64,000 nucleotides of DNA from Candidatus Zixiibacteriota bacterium. Its GTDB lineage: Bacteria > Zixibacteria > MSB-5A5 > DSPP01. Both the position numbers and the translations under genes were made by a program. Numbering within the stretch: the first letter of the stretch is position 1; each line of letters opens with the position of its first letter. Location: contig JAKEHY010000032.1 in assembly GCA_022614805.1 (NCBI GenBank), positions 1 through 64,000 of the forward strand, given 5' to 3'. Of this stretch, positions 40,684 through 48,956 are shown in pieces. Under the pieces are notes generated by a model. That model was not told where the DNA came from. It searched no databases and worked only from the letters and a program-made list of their open reading frames with translations.

Positions 40684-41193
40684 ATGAGAGGAAGCGGATT
40701 TTTGCTTTTGGGGCTGGGGTTGTTTTTGACATTTGCGGCCGGCTGCGGCAAAAAACCCCAGCCGACGACGACCGAAAAACCGCCGGTGACCGAGACCCGC
40801 ACGGAGCCGCAGGACACCTCCGGCCGGGTGTCGACCGACCAGGTGAGCAGCGAAGCGATGGAAGTCGTTTTTCAAAAGGTTTATTTCGACTTTGACCGCT
40901 ACTACATCCGCGAAGATGCCAAACCGGCCCTGGAACACAACGCCCGGGTTTTGAAAACCAACCCCAACGTCCGCATTCTGATTGAAGGGCATTGCGACGA
41001 GCGGGGAACGGTGGAGTACAACCTCGCTTTGGGGGAGCGCCGCGCCGCCTCCTCCCGGCAGTACTTGATGGATTTGGGGATTGACGGCAGCCGGATTTCC
41101 ACCATTTCGTACGGCAAGGAGCGGCCGGTTGCCTTCGGACACGACGAGGGCTCCTGGCAGCAGAACCGGCGCAGCGAGTTCGTGACCCGTTAA
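40684..41193 (+). CDS. pal: peptidoglycan-associated lipoprotein Pal
   Basis: 169 residues. Signal peptide with lipobox (LTFAAGCGKK), a Pro/Thr-rich linker, and an OmpA-like domain at about 65-169: YFDFDRYYIREDAKPALEHN, IEGHCDERGTVEYNLALGER and the peptidoglycan-binding Asp/Arg of QQNRRSEF. Pal anchors the outer membrane to peptidoglycan and pairs with TolB. The start at 40684 has GGAGGG. It forms an operon with cpoB, which starts 2 bases after its stop. It lies away from tolQRAB. Confidence 0.95.
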   Translation: MRGSGFLLLGLGLFLTFAAGCGKKPQPTTTEKPPVTETRTEPQDTSGRVSTDQVSSEAMEVVFQKVYFDFDRYYIREDAKPALEHNARVLKTNPNVRILIEGHCDERGTVEYNLALGERRAASSRQYLMDLGIDGSRISTISYGKERPVAFGHDEGSWQQNRRSEFVTR

Positions 41194-41194
41194 G

Positions 41195-41983
41195 ATGGCT
41201 TTGGCGCGGTTTTTCGTTCTTTCCACGGCCGGGCAGGCGATTCTGGCGGCGGCCCTTTTGGCCGTCTCCGGCTGCGTTTCCCCCGGCCAGGTGAATACGA
41301 TGGACGTCAAGTTGGACAGCCTGAAGCAGGCCAACGAGGCCTTGCAAAGGAAGGCTTCCTCTCTCGAAAAGGCGTATCAGGCCCAGCTGGAGGAGAACCA
41401 GAAGCTGGGAGCGGAGCTGAAAAGCTCGATACGGGAGCTTTCCCAAAGGCTGGAAGCGGTTGCCGGACAGGTGCAGGACGTCAACGGGCGGTTCGACTAT
41501 CTTTTCCGCAACTGGGAGGAGTTCCGCGTCCGCCTGCAAAACCTGCGGCCCCCCCCCGATTCACTTTTGAAAGGAGGCTCCCCTGCGGGGGGCTCCAATG
41601 TGGGGGTTGACCCCAAGCAGCTTTACGACAACGCTTTTCTGGATTTCCGGCGGGGAAAATATGATTTATCCATCGCCGGCTTCGAGGAGTTTTTGGCCAC
41701 CTTTCCCGGTTCGGAACTCGTTCCCAACTGTCATTTCTGGATTGGGGAGGCGTTCAACAACAAAGGGATGGCCGATTCGGCCGTGGGGCGGTATTTGCTG
41801 GTATCCCAGACTTTTCCCCGAAGCGAAAAAGCTCCCACCTCCCTTTACAAAGCGGCCCAGCTTTTGGAGAAAGGGGACCCGGCGATGGCCCAGAAGTACT
41901 ACGCGATGCTGGTGGACCAATATCCCACCTCATCGGAGGTCCGCCGCGCCCGCGACCGCCTGAACGCTTTGCGGAAAAAGTGA
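41195..41983 (+). CDS. cpoB: CpoB/YbgF-like Tol-associated TPR protein
   Basis: 262 residues. A lipobox (LAVSGC) suggests a lipoprotein. A coiled coil at about 38-105 (LKQANEALQRKASSLEKAYQ) is followed by a Pro/Gly linker and TPR repeats from 140 (YDNAFLDFRRGKYDLSIAGF, FWIGEAFNNKGMADSAVGRY, KAAQLLEKGDPAMAQKYY). This is the YbgF/CpoB layout, which coordinates outer membrane constriction with cell wall synthesis through TolA. It begins 2 bases after pal and overlaps the next gene by 4 bases. Confidence 0.93.
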   Translation: MALARFFVLSTAGQAILAAALLAVSGCVSPGQVNTMDVKLDSLKQANEALQRKASSLEKAYQAQLEENQKLGAELKSSIRELSQRLEAVAGQVQDVNGRFDYLFRNWEEFRVRLQNLRPPPDSLLKGGSPAGGSNVGVDPKQLYDNAFLDFRRGKYDLSIAGFEEFLATFPGSELVPNCHFWIGEAFNNKGMADSAVGRYLLVSQTFPRSEKAPTSLYKAAQLLEKGDPAMAQKYYAMLVDQYPTSSEVRRARDRLNALRKK

Positions 41984-42489
41984 AGCCGTTTTCCATCGCC
42001 TTTCGGGGAAGCTATTTTATCCCCGAGGGGCACGGGTTTTACGAATCGACCGAGGGGGTTCTGGGGGTGGCCTTTCGTCCCCGCCGCCGGTTCCATTATT
42101 CCCTCGAGTCGGAGAAGATGAGCATCGAGCTGGACCGGGAAGGGGAGCTGGCTCACATCGAAATCCGCCAACCGAAGGAAAACTGGCTGGTGGTTCCCTC
42201 GCTTTCACCGCCGCCGAATTTGTATCGCGCGCGGGCTTTTTTTCCCCTTCCCGCCCACAACGAGGGGGAGGAATATCTCACCAACCCTTCTCAAAACGTT
42301 TTATGCGTGGAATTTTCCCCCCAGCCGGCCTGGCGCGCCGTAGAAATTGCCGATTGCGTCGTTGCCGAAATCGACGCCGGCTACAAGCTTTTGCGGCTCT
42401 GGATTTTGAAAATCGCGGAGGACTTCGGCAACCGCAAGGAGCTGGCCTGGCTTAAGGCCGGCTCCCTTTTCCTGCCCCATCCGATTTAG
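41980..42489 (+). CDS. protein of unknown function
   Basis: 169 residues, soluble, with no signal. It starts with GTG in a GTGA overlap with cpoB, so it is coupled to it. The middle (MSIELDREGELAHIEIRQPK) and the C-terminal part (CVVAEIDAGYKLLRLWILKI) have the pattern of DUF2283-like beta-strand domains. Its last 38 bases overlap the end of the convergent DUF2723 gene. The function is unknown. Confidence 0.65.
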   Translation: MKPFSIAFRGSYFIPEGHGFYESTEGVLGVAFRPRRRFHYSLESEKMSIELDREGELAHIEIRQPKENWLVVPSLSPPPNLYRARAFFPLPAHNEGEEYLTNPSQNVLCVEFSPQPAWRAVEIADCVVAEIDAGYKLLRLWILKIAEDFGNRKELAWLKAGSLFLPHPI

Positions 42490-43792
42490 GGGCGTACATC
42501 CTTTCGTAATTTTTCCTCAAGGCAAGCATCCAGGTCAAGGATTCCACCTCCCGCCGGGCCAGCCTGTCTTCGAGTAAAACCGGGTTGCCCGATTGGCTGA
42601 AACCGAGGGGGGGTGTCTGGAACGGATGGTAACCCGGTTTTTCGTACGCCCGGAAAAGCACCCCTTCCGGAATCAGGCCCCACTCGGGGAGGGAATGGGA
42701 TTCCGTGGAGACGTCGAAGTAAAGCGGCCCAACGGAGAAGTTTTTGCGCAAAAGCGCCGCCAGCATCGAGCGGTGGGCGGCTTCGATTCTGGCTGTGTCG
42801 AAAGGAAGCCCCCGCTCAAAGACCCGAATCATTTCCCAAAGCGAGTCGGTCTTTCCCTCCAGCCCCCGCAGAATTTCCGGCCGGGAGCGCTTCAAAAAGT
42901 CGAGGTACCAAGAGCGGTTGGTCAAATTGACGTCCAGCATCAGCAAATCGGGCCTTTTTCCCAAAACGAAATGGTTGTAGAGCCAAGGGGCGTAATGGTC
43001 CCAGACGGCGGTAAAAACCAGACCGCCGTGGGGGGCTGACTGATAGATGTTTTCCAGCGCCTCCTGGGGAAAACGGTTTTTGGACTGGTCGGCCCGGCTC
43101 CAATGGGAGAAGGCCGCGTATACGGTCGAGAGCGAAAGGGCCGCCAAGAGGCCCATTTGGGCTGGTGTTTTCAAACGTTGCCGCTTGCCTGCGGCCCAAA
43201 GCCATCCCAAGGCCCCGGCTCCGGCCAGCCACCAGAGCAAAAAAACCACGGGCAGGTAGTAGGGTTCAATGTCGGGAATGTCGTAGCCGGCGTTGTAGAC
43301 GAGGGTGATGAGGGGGTAAAGCCCGAAAGCGGCCAGCATTTTGCCGTTTGGCCGGGGAAAGAAGAAAAGGCCCGGAAGCAAAAGATAAAAGGGCCATTTG
43401 AGCTGGGAAGCGACGGTTTGAAGGGCGGTCTTGCCGTTTTCCCATACCTGTTCGAAAGGGATGGCGAACATATAGACCCGGTACTGCCAGCCGGTGACGT
43501 GGCGGATGAAGTTCCCCCAGTCGGCGGTCGCTCCCCAGTCGGCCAAAGGGCCGGCGGAGGAGCGAAAGGGGAGATAAAGATAGGGAGAAAGACCCAAAAG
43601 GAACAAAAATCCGGCCCAGCCAAAGGTGGAGAGGTTCAAATTCCAGGTTCTGTGATAAATCAGAAAAAGCAAAAGCAAGGTGGGGAAAAGCAGAACGGTC
43701 TGCAGATGGTTGGTGAAGGCCAGTCCCAAGAGGTAGGCAAGGAGCAAAAAGTCCCGGCGCGGGCTTTCCACTTTTACCAGTTTTATCAGCAA
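42452..43792 (-). CDS. DUF2723 membrane protein, C-terminal part of a frameshifted gene
   Basis: 446 codons from the TTG at 43792. The same frame is open further upstream to about 43957 and reads FGWKPSAAAGLVAVAASLS, then LWWSQAASNEVYALHLFF, which is conserved DUF2723 sequence, so 43792 is not a true start. Helices such as FLLLAYLLGLAFTNHLQTVL follow, then a soluble end. DUF2723 proteins are large membrane proteins akin to protein O-mannosyltransferases and glycosyltransferases of the GT-C fold. The N-terminal part is at 43942-44235 in another frame; the shift lies at a run of nine A (43949-43957). Confidence 0.75.
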   Translation of the reverse strand: MLIKLVKVESPRRDFLLLAYLLGLAFTNHLQTVLLFPTLLLLFLIYHRTWNLNLSTFGWAGFLFLLGLSPYLYLPFRSSAGPLADWGATADWGNFIRHVTGWQYRVYMFAIPFEQVWENGKTALQTVASQLKWPFYLLLPGLFFFPRPNGKMLAAFGLYPLITLVYNAGYDIPDIEPYYLPVVFLLWWLAGAGALGWLWAAGKRQRLKTPAQMGLLAALSLSTVYAAFSHWSRADQSKNRFPQEALENIYQSAPHGGLVFTAVWDHYAPWLYNHFVLGKRPDLLMLDVNLTNRSWYLDFLKRSRPEILRGLEGKTDSLWEMIRVFERGLPFDTARIEAAHRSMLAALLRKNFSVGPLYFDVSTESHSLPEWGLIPEGVLFRAYEKPGYHPFQTPPLGFSQSGNPVLLEDRLARREVESLTWMLALRKNYERMYAPKSDGAGKGSRP

Positions 43793-43941
43793 AAGAAAAA
43801 TTACAACGACAAAGAAAAGATGGAGAGCGTAAACCTCGTTGGAGGCAGCCTGGGACCACCAGAGGGGGGAAAGGGAGGCGGCTACCGCAACCAGCCCGGC
43901 GGCTGCGCTTGGCTTCCAGCCAAAATCCGATTTTAGACCGG

Positions 43942-44235
43942 TTAGAGCAAAAAAAAAGCGACCGCAGCGGCGGCGGCGAAAGCGGCGGAAAAAAGATTGA
44001 TGACGACAATCGGTTCAAAAAAAGGGAGAAACAAAACAAAGAAGTAAGTCAAAAGGGTGTAGAGCGGATAACCGGTCGGATGGGGGATGCCCAAAGAGGC
44101 GGAGGCCCAGGCCAGTTCGCCGGAGTCGATGAAGCCGACCGTGCGGGCCAGGGTGGCGCAGTAAACGCCGAACGAAAGCAAAAAAACAGCCAGTCCCATC
44201 CAGCCTCTGGAAAGAACTGGCTTACCAAGAAACAT
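43942..44235 (-). CDS. DUF2723 membrane protein, N-terminal part of a frameshifted gene
   Basis: 97 codons. VGFIDSGELAWASASLGIPH followed by PTGYPLYTLLTYFFVLFLPF is the signature start of DUF2723 (GT-C type) proteins, where the Asp/Glu of DSGE are likely catalytic. The frame ends soon after a nine-base T run on the coding strand; one extra T would join it to the downstream frame and give one protein of about 594 residues. Its ATG directly follows the ssb stop codon (TAAATG). Confidence 0.75.
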   Translation of the reverse strand: MFLGKPVLSRGWMGLAVFLLSFGVYCATLARTVGFIDSGELAWASASLGIPHPTGYPLYTLLTYFFVLFLPFFEPIVVINLFSAAFAAAAAVAFFLL

Positions 44236-44643
44236 TTAGAACGGCAGGTTCTCTTCTTCGGATGCGGGGGCTTCCATCTCCGGTTCGGCCGGAACGGTTT
44301 CGGGCACCTCCTCGCGCCGGCCCAAAAACTGAATCCTTTGGGCGACCACTTCGGTGATGTAGCGCTTGTTCCCCTCCCGGTCGTCGTAGGTGCGGTAGGC
44401 GATGCGCCCTTCCACGAAAATCTGGCGCCCTTTTTTCAAATATTCCTTGGCCGTTTCCGCCTGCTTGCCCCAGACCACGATGTTGTGCCATTCGGTGCGG
44501 TCCACCAACTGGCCGTCCTTATCCTTGTAGCGCTCGTTGGTGGCCAGAGAGAAGGTCGCCACGGCCTGCCCGGAGGGAGTGTAGCGCAGGTCGGGGTCTT
44601 TCCCCAGGTTGCCGATTAAAATCGCTTTGTTTACCGATGCCAT
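44236..44643 (-). CDS. ssb: single-stranded DNA-binding protein
   Basis: 135 residues. OB fold at about 1-105 (NKAILIGNLGKDPDLRYTPS, RTEWHNIVVWGKQAETAKEY, GRQIFVEGRIAYRTYDDREG) and an acidic tail ending in EEENLPF, close to the DDDIPF consensus that binds replication and repair partners. Ribosome binding site AGGAG. It is the first gene of a two-gene unit with the DUF2723 gene. Confidence 0.97.
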   Translation of the reverse strand: MASVNKAILIGNLGKDPDLRYTPSGQAVATFSLATNERYKDKDGQLVDRTEWHNIVVWGKQAETAKEYLKKGRQIFVEGRIAYRTYDDREGNKRYITEVVAQRIQFLGRREEVPETVPAEPEMEAPASEEENLPF

Positions 44644-44736
44644 CTCGTACTCCTTTTTTTCCCTGTTGGGGAAAAGCTACGAGGGGAAGGGGCTTTTGTC
44701 AATCCCCCCATAGTTTGGTATATTAAAGTCAAGACC

Positions 44737-45654
44737 ATGGCGGATAAAATCAAAATCGCTTTGGCTCAAATCGCCCCCAAGCTGGGGGATGTGAAGGCCA
44801 ATCTGGAACTGCACTTGGAAACCATCGACCGGGCCCGGGGCCAGGGGGCGGATTTGGTGGTGTTTCCGGAGCTTTCGTTAACCGGCTATCTCTTGAAGGA
44901 CATGGTGCCGGAGGCGGCTTTGCGCCGGGACTCTCCCGAAATGCAGAAAATTCTGAAAGCTTCGGAAAAAATTGCCGTGGTTTTTGGGCTGGCGGAGGAG
45001 GACCCCTCCTATGTTTATTTCAACTCCGCCTGCTTTGCGGACGGGGGAAAAATCGTCCATATGCATCGGAAGGTATTCCTGCCGACTTACGGGATGTTCG
45101 ACGAGGGGCGTTTCTTTGGACAGGGAACGACCCTTTCGGCTTTCAACACCCGCTTCGGACGCTTCGGGCTTTTGATTTGCGAGGAGGCCTGGCATTCCTT
45201 CTGTCCCTACCTTTTGATGCTGGACGGCACTGTTCTCGTTGCCAACATCGCCAACGGCACGGCCCGCGGGCTGGAGGAAAAGAGCCGGATGGGCTCTTCC
45301 GCCATATGGGAAAAGATGAACCGGTTTTACTCCGACCTGCACGGGTTTTTCTGGATTTTCGTCAACCGGGTCGGCTTCGAAGACGGGGTCGGCTTTTGGG
45401 GCGGGTCGGAAATCATCGACCCCAACGGAAAGCCGGAACTGAAGCTCCCTTATTTCGAGGAGGATTTGAAAACGGCTGAAATTTCTTTTGGCAAGGTGCG
45501 CCGGGCGCGCCTGCGCACCCCTCTTTTGCGGGATGAAAAGTTGGATTTTGCCATAAACGAGCTTTTGCGCATTCGCGGCGGCAATCATTCCCTTCCGCCA
45601 GCCTTGCCGGCGGCGAGAAAACCTGCATCCAAACGGCGCAAGGCGAAAAGATGA
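44737..45654 (+). CDS. nitrilase-superfamily amidase, probable glutaminase partner of NadE
   Basis: 305 residues, carbon-nitrogen hydrolase fold. The catalytic triad is visible: Glu in VVFPELSLTGY near 44, Lys in MHRKVFLPTYG near 112 and Cys in GLLICEEAWH near 146. It overlaps nadE by 4 bases (ATGA). In glutamine-dependent NAD+ synthetases this domain is fused to NadE and supplies ammonia; here the two parts seem to be separate proteins. A stand-alone hydrolase with another amide substrate is the alternative. The C-terminus is a basic tail. Confidence 0.85.
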   Translation: MADKIKIALAQIAPKLGDVKANLELHLETIDRARGQGADLVVFPELSLTGYLLKDMVPEAALRRDSPEMQKILKASEKIAVVFGLAEEDPSYVYFNSACFADGGKIVHMHRKVFLPTYGMFDEGRFFGQGTTLSAFNTRFGRFGLLICEEAWHSFCPYLLMLDGTVLVANIANGTARGLEEKSRMGSSAIWEKMNRFYSDLHGFFWIFVNRVGFEDGVGFWGGSEIIDPNGKPELKLPYFEEDLKTAEISFGKVRRARLRTPLLRDEKLDFAINELLRIRGGNHSLPPALPAARKPASKRRKAKR

Positions 45655-46475
45655 AGGTTGATTTGACCATCGACCCGGCCTTCGTCACCGGGGTTTTGGT
45701 TGATTTTTTGAGGCGGGAGGCGGGGAAGTTCGGTTTTTCCAAGGGAGTAATCGGACTTTCAGGGGGGCTGGACTCGACCGTTTCGGCCTATCTGGCGGCA
45801 AGGGCCTATGGGCCGGAAAACGTTTTGGGGATACTGATGCCCTACCAAACCTCCAGCCCCGGCTCGGTCAGCGACGCAGAGGAAGTGGTCAAACGAACCG
45901 GCATCCGCAGCTGGAAAGTGGAGATTACTCCGATGGCGGACGCCTATCTGCAGCGGGTGCCGGAAGCGGACCGGGTCCGCCGGGGGAACGTGATGGCCCG
46001 CTGCCGGATGATTATTCTTTTCGACCAGTCGCAAAAGGAGGGCGCCTTGGTCATCGGAACCTCCAACAAAAGCGAGGCGATGCTGGGATACAGCACCTGG
46101 TTCGGGGACATGGCCTCTTCGATTAACCCGCTCGGCGACCTGTACAAAACACAGGAACGGCAGCTGGCGGCTTTTTTGGGGGTGCCGGAGCAGATTTTGA
46201 AAAAAACCCCCTCGGCCGATTTGTGGGCGGGACAGACGGTGGAGGGGGAGCTGGGATTTTCCTATGAGCTGGCGGACCAGATTCTGTATCTTTTGGTGGA
46301 TGAACGCTGGCGGGGGGAGGAAATCATCGAAGCCGGGTTCCCGGCCGAAACCGTGATGCAAATTGAAAAGATAGTCGCCGCGAGCCAGTACAAACGGGCC
46401 CTGCCGACAGTCGCCAAGCTTTCCCGCCGGACGGTGGGGATTGACTTTCAGCTTTCGCGCGACTGGAACCGGTAG
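45651..46475 (+). CDS. nadE: NAD+ synthetase
   Basis: 274 residues. It amidates nicotinic acid adenine dinucleotide with ATP to give NAD+. The P-loop of the ATP pyrophosphatase fold is IGLSGGLDSTVSAYLAAR near 36; GTSNKSEAMLGYSTWFGD and KTPSADLWAGQTVEGELGF are family motifs. The size matches the short, ammonia-type NadE. Coupled to the upstream amidase and to rsmI by overlaps. Confidence 0.95.
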   Translation: MKVDLTIDPAFVTGVLVDFLRREAGKFGFSKGVIGLSGGLDSTVSAYLAARAYGPENVLGILMPYQTSSPGSVSDAEEVVKRTGIRSWKVEITPMADAYLQRVPEADRVRRGNVMARCRMIILFDQSQKEGALVIGTSNKSEAMLGYSTWFGDMASSINPLGDLYKTQERQLAAFLGVPEQILKKTPSADLWAGQTVEGELGFSYELADQILYLLVDERWRGEEIIEAGFPAETVMQIEKIVAASQYKRALPTVAKLSRRTVGIDFQLSRDWNR

Positions 46476-47158
46476 TGGCGCTTTTTTTGGTGGCCACGCC
46501 GATCGGCAACGTAGAAGATTTGAGCCCCCGCGCCCTCCGAACCCTGAAAGAAGCGGACCTTATCGCCGCCGAGGATACCCGCCATACCGGCCAGCTTTTG
46601 GCCCGGCTGGGAGTCCGTTCGAAACTAATCTCCTTTCACGAGCAAAACGAAGAGGGAAGGACGCCGGAGATTCTGGAACAGCTAAAGGAGGGGAAAAAGG
46701 TGGCTTTGGTTTCGGACGCCGGCACGCCGGGGATTTCCGACCCGGGGTTCGTTTTGGTTCGAGCCTGCCAGGAAAACGGACTTCCCGTTTTGGCCGTGCC
46801 GGGGCCTTCCGCCTTCCTGGCGGCTCTGGCCGTCTCCGGCCTGCCGACCCATCGGTTCCTGTTCGAGGGTTTTTTGCCCAAGAAGCCGGGAAAGCGGAAA
46901 AAACGGCTGGAGGCTTTGCGCGGGCTGGAAGCGACGCTCATTTTTTTTGAGTCCCCCTACCGGCTCTCAAAATTTTTGGACGAGCTGAAAGAGATTTTGG
47001 GGGACCGGCAGGCGGCGGTGGCCCGGGAGCTGACCAAAAAGTTCGAGGAGACCAAAACCGGAAGTTTGAGCGAGCTTGCCGGACATTTTTCGGCCCATCC
47101 CCCCAAGGGGGAAATCACGGTGGTCGTGGAAGGAGCAAAAGCTGGAACCAGCGATTAG
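46475..47158 (+). CDS. rsmI: 16S rRNA (cytidine-1402-2'-O)-methyltransferase RsmI
   Basis: 227 residues, tetrapyrrole methylase fold. Motifs: LFLVATPIGNVEDLSPRALR at the N-terminus, DLIAAEDTRHTGQLL, KVALVSDAGTPGISDPGFVL and the FEGFLPKKPGKRKKRL region. It uses SAM to methylate C1402 in the ribosomal P site. The GTG start overlaps the nadE stop by one base. Slightly shorter than the common 270-290 residues, lacking the C-terminal helix domain. Confidence 0.95.
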   Translation: MALFLVATPIGNVEDLSPRALRTLKEADLIAAEDTRHTGQLLARLGVRSKLISFHEQNEEGRTPEILEQLKEGKKVALVSDAGTPGISDPGFVLVRACQENGLPVLAVPGPSAFLAALAVSGLPTHRFLFEGFLPKKPGKRKKRLEALRGLEATLIFFESPYRLSKFLDELKEILGDRQAAVARELTKKFEETKTGSLSELAGHFSAHPPKGEITVVVEGAKAGTSD

Positions 47159-48071
47159 CGCGGAAACATCCACACCGCCGGCCAAAACCGGGCTTTCAGA
47201 AAAAAGATTTTACCTTCTGCCCGTCGATTGGGCGCTTTTCGTCTATCTGGGGTTCTTATCCCTTTCCATTCTTATTTTTCACGCGCGCCTGCCGAATTGG
47301 GGCTGGTTTTTGGTTTTTCACGGGGCCGTAACCGGGCTGGTTTTGCTTTTGGCCGCCCGGCTAAAACCGGGAGGGAACGACGGAAGGGAACTTTTGCGCT
47401 GGGGGTATCCGATTCTTTTGTTTACCTTTTTGTACGAAGAGACCGGTTATCTCGTGCATCTTTTCACCCAGCGCTGGTTTGACCCGCAGCTCATCGATTT
47501 GGAATACCGGCTCACCGGCACTATTCCTTCGGTCTGGATGGCCGAACGGGCCCGTCCCTGGCTGACGGAAGCGGTGATGGCGGGTTATTTCTCCTACTAC
47601 TTCATCATTCCGCTGGGCGCTTTAATTCTCTGGGCTAAACGAAAAACCGAAAATTTTCAGCAGCTGACACTCTCCGTGTCCATCGGATTTTTCGTTTCGT
47701 ACGCCCTTTTCCTCTTCTACCCGGTGGAGGGACCGCGCTATCACATTCCCCACCTGCATCCGCCGCCGGCCCAAGGCCCTTTCTTTTACCACCTCGTAAA
47801 ATTCGTCATCGACAAGGGGTCCATTCACGGCGGGTGCATGCCTTCCAGCCACGTGGTGGTGGCGGTTTTGGTTTTGACGGCGCTTTACCGAGGGGCCAAA
47901 GTTTGGTTCTGGGTCTTGCTGCCCTTGGTTGCCGGGCTGGCGGTCGGGACCGTGTACGGCCGGTTTCATTACGCCTCCGACGTGGTCGTCGGTCTGGCGA
48001 TTGTGCCGGCCGCTTTTCGGTTGGCCGGGAAATGGCTGAAAGCATATAATTCGAAGGCGTATGTGCCCTGA
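47142..48071 (+). CDS. PAP2-family membrane phosphatase
   Basis: About 309 residues with six helices. PAP2 motifs near the end: EGPRYH (C1-like), MPSSHVVVAVLV (C2) and GRFHYASDVVVGL (C3), as in inositol phosphotransferases and undecaprenyl-diphosphate phosphatases. No ATG/GTG fits a ribosome binding site; GGAAGGAG stands six bases before an in-frame CTG at 47142, which I take as the start. TTG at 47076 is the alternative and would overlap rsmI by 83 bases. Probable roles are recycling of a lipid carrier or phospholipid head-group exchange. Confidence 0.85.
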   Translation: MEPAISAETSTPPAKTGLSEKRFYLLPVDWALFVYLGFLSLSILIFHARLPNWGWFLVFHGAVTGLVLLLAARLKPGGNDGRELLRWGYPILLFTFLYEETGYLVHLFTQRWFDPQLIDLEYRLTGTIPSVWMAERARPWLTEAVMAGYFSYYFIIPLGALILWAKRKTENFQQLTLSVSIGFFVSYALFLFYPVEGPRYHIPHLHPPPAQGPFFYHLVKFVIDKGSIHGGCMPSSHVVVAVLVLTALYRGAKVWFWVLLPLVAGLAVGTVYGRFHYASDVVVGLAIVPAAFRLAGKWLKAYNSKAYVP

Positions 48072-48900
48072 ACTTTTCCACATCGGCCCGTTTGCTTTGC
48101 GCACCTACGGGCTGGCTTTGGCGGCTTCCTTTTTCATCGCCTTGTATTTCATCCGCCGCTGGGGAACCAAGGAAGGATTGGACACAAACCAGCTTTCCAA
48201 TTTAGCTTTTATCGTCATTGCCACCGGCATCGCGGGGGCGCGGCTGGGTTACGTGCTTTTTCACCTCGAAGAATTCAAGGGAAACTGGACGGCGACTTTC
48301 AATCCGTTCCAGAGCGGAAATTTCGGCATAGCGGGTTTGAATTTGTACACCGGTGTCATTTTGGCCACGGCCTTTGGTTTTTACTATATGCACAAAGTCC
48401 GGCTGCCGTTCTGGAAGACCGCCGACATCTTCGCCCCGACGGTGGCCTTCGGGATTTTTTTGACCCGCATCGGTTGTTTTCTAAACGGCTGCTGTTACGG
48501 CACGCCGACCCATCTTCCCTGGGGGATGGTCTTTCCTCCCGGCTCGATACCGGATGCCGTGTTCGGCGGGCAGGCGATTCATCCCACCCAGCTGTACAGT
48601 TCACTTTTTGGCCTGTTTCTCTTTGGATTTTTGGTGCGGCACAATGGAAAGAAGAAATTCGAGGGGTCAACTTTTTCCATCTTATTGATGGCCGACTCGC
48701 TTTTCCGGTTTTTTATAGAATTTGTCCGTTCCTACGAGCCGGAGATGTATTTGAGCGTGGGGGGCCTGCATTGGACCTACAACCAATGGATGGCGATTTT
48801 GTTATTCGGGTTCGGGTTCGTTTTGGGGTTGAAATTGCGGAAAAGAACGAGCCTCACCCCCAATCCCTCTCCATCCCTCGGCGTTGCTCGGGACAAGTAG
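48061..48900 (+). CDS. lgt: prolipoprotein diacylglyceryl transferase Lgt
   Basis: 279 residues, seven helices. The Lgt signature is TRIGCFLNGCCYGTPTHLPW near 137; AIHPTQLYSSL and RSYEPEMYLSVGG are also conserved. It attaches diacylglycerol to the lipobox cysteine of prolipoproteins such as Pal, CpoB and the DUF4430 protein in this window. It overlaps the PAP2 gene by 11 bases. The last 16 residues (LTPNPSPSLGVARDK) are encoded by a dispersed repeat that has replaced or extended the original end. Confidence 0.95.
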   Translation: MCPELFHIGPFALRTYGLALAASFFIALYFIRRWGTKEGLDTNQLSNLAFIVIATGIAGARLGYVLFHLEEFKGNWTATFNPFQSGNFGIAGLNLYTGVILATAFGFYYMHKVRLPFWKTADIFAPTVAFGIFLTRIGCFLNGCCYGTPTHLPWGMVFPPGSIPDAVFGGQAIHPTQLYSSLFGLFLFGFLVRHNGKKKFEGSTFSILLMADSLFRFFIEFVRSYEPEMYLSVGGLHWTYNQWMAILLFGFGFVLGLKLRKRTSLTPNPSPSLGVARDK

Positions 48901-48955
48901 AATGGAGTGGAGAAGGGCCGACACGGAGGCCTGCCCCTACGGGAACGCCAATTTT
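48853..48955. repeat. dispersed repeat cluster overlapping the end of lgt
   Basis: CCTCACCCCCAATCCCTCTCC, CCCTCGGCGTTGCTCGGGAC, then GGCCTGCCCCTACGGGA. The left half is read through as the C-terminus of Lgt. Confidence 0.7.
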
Positions 48956-48956
48956 T

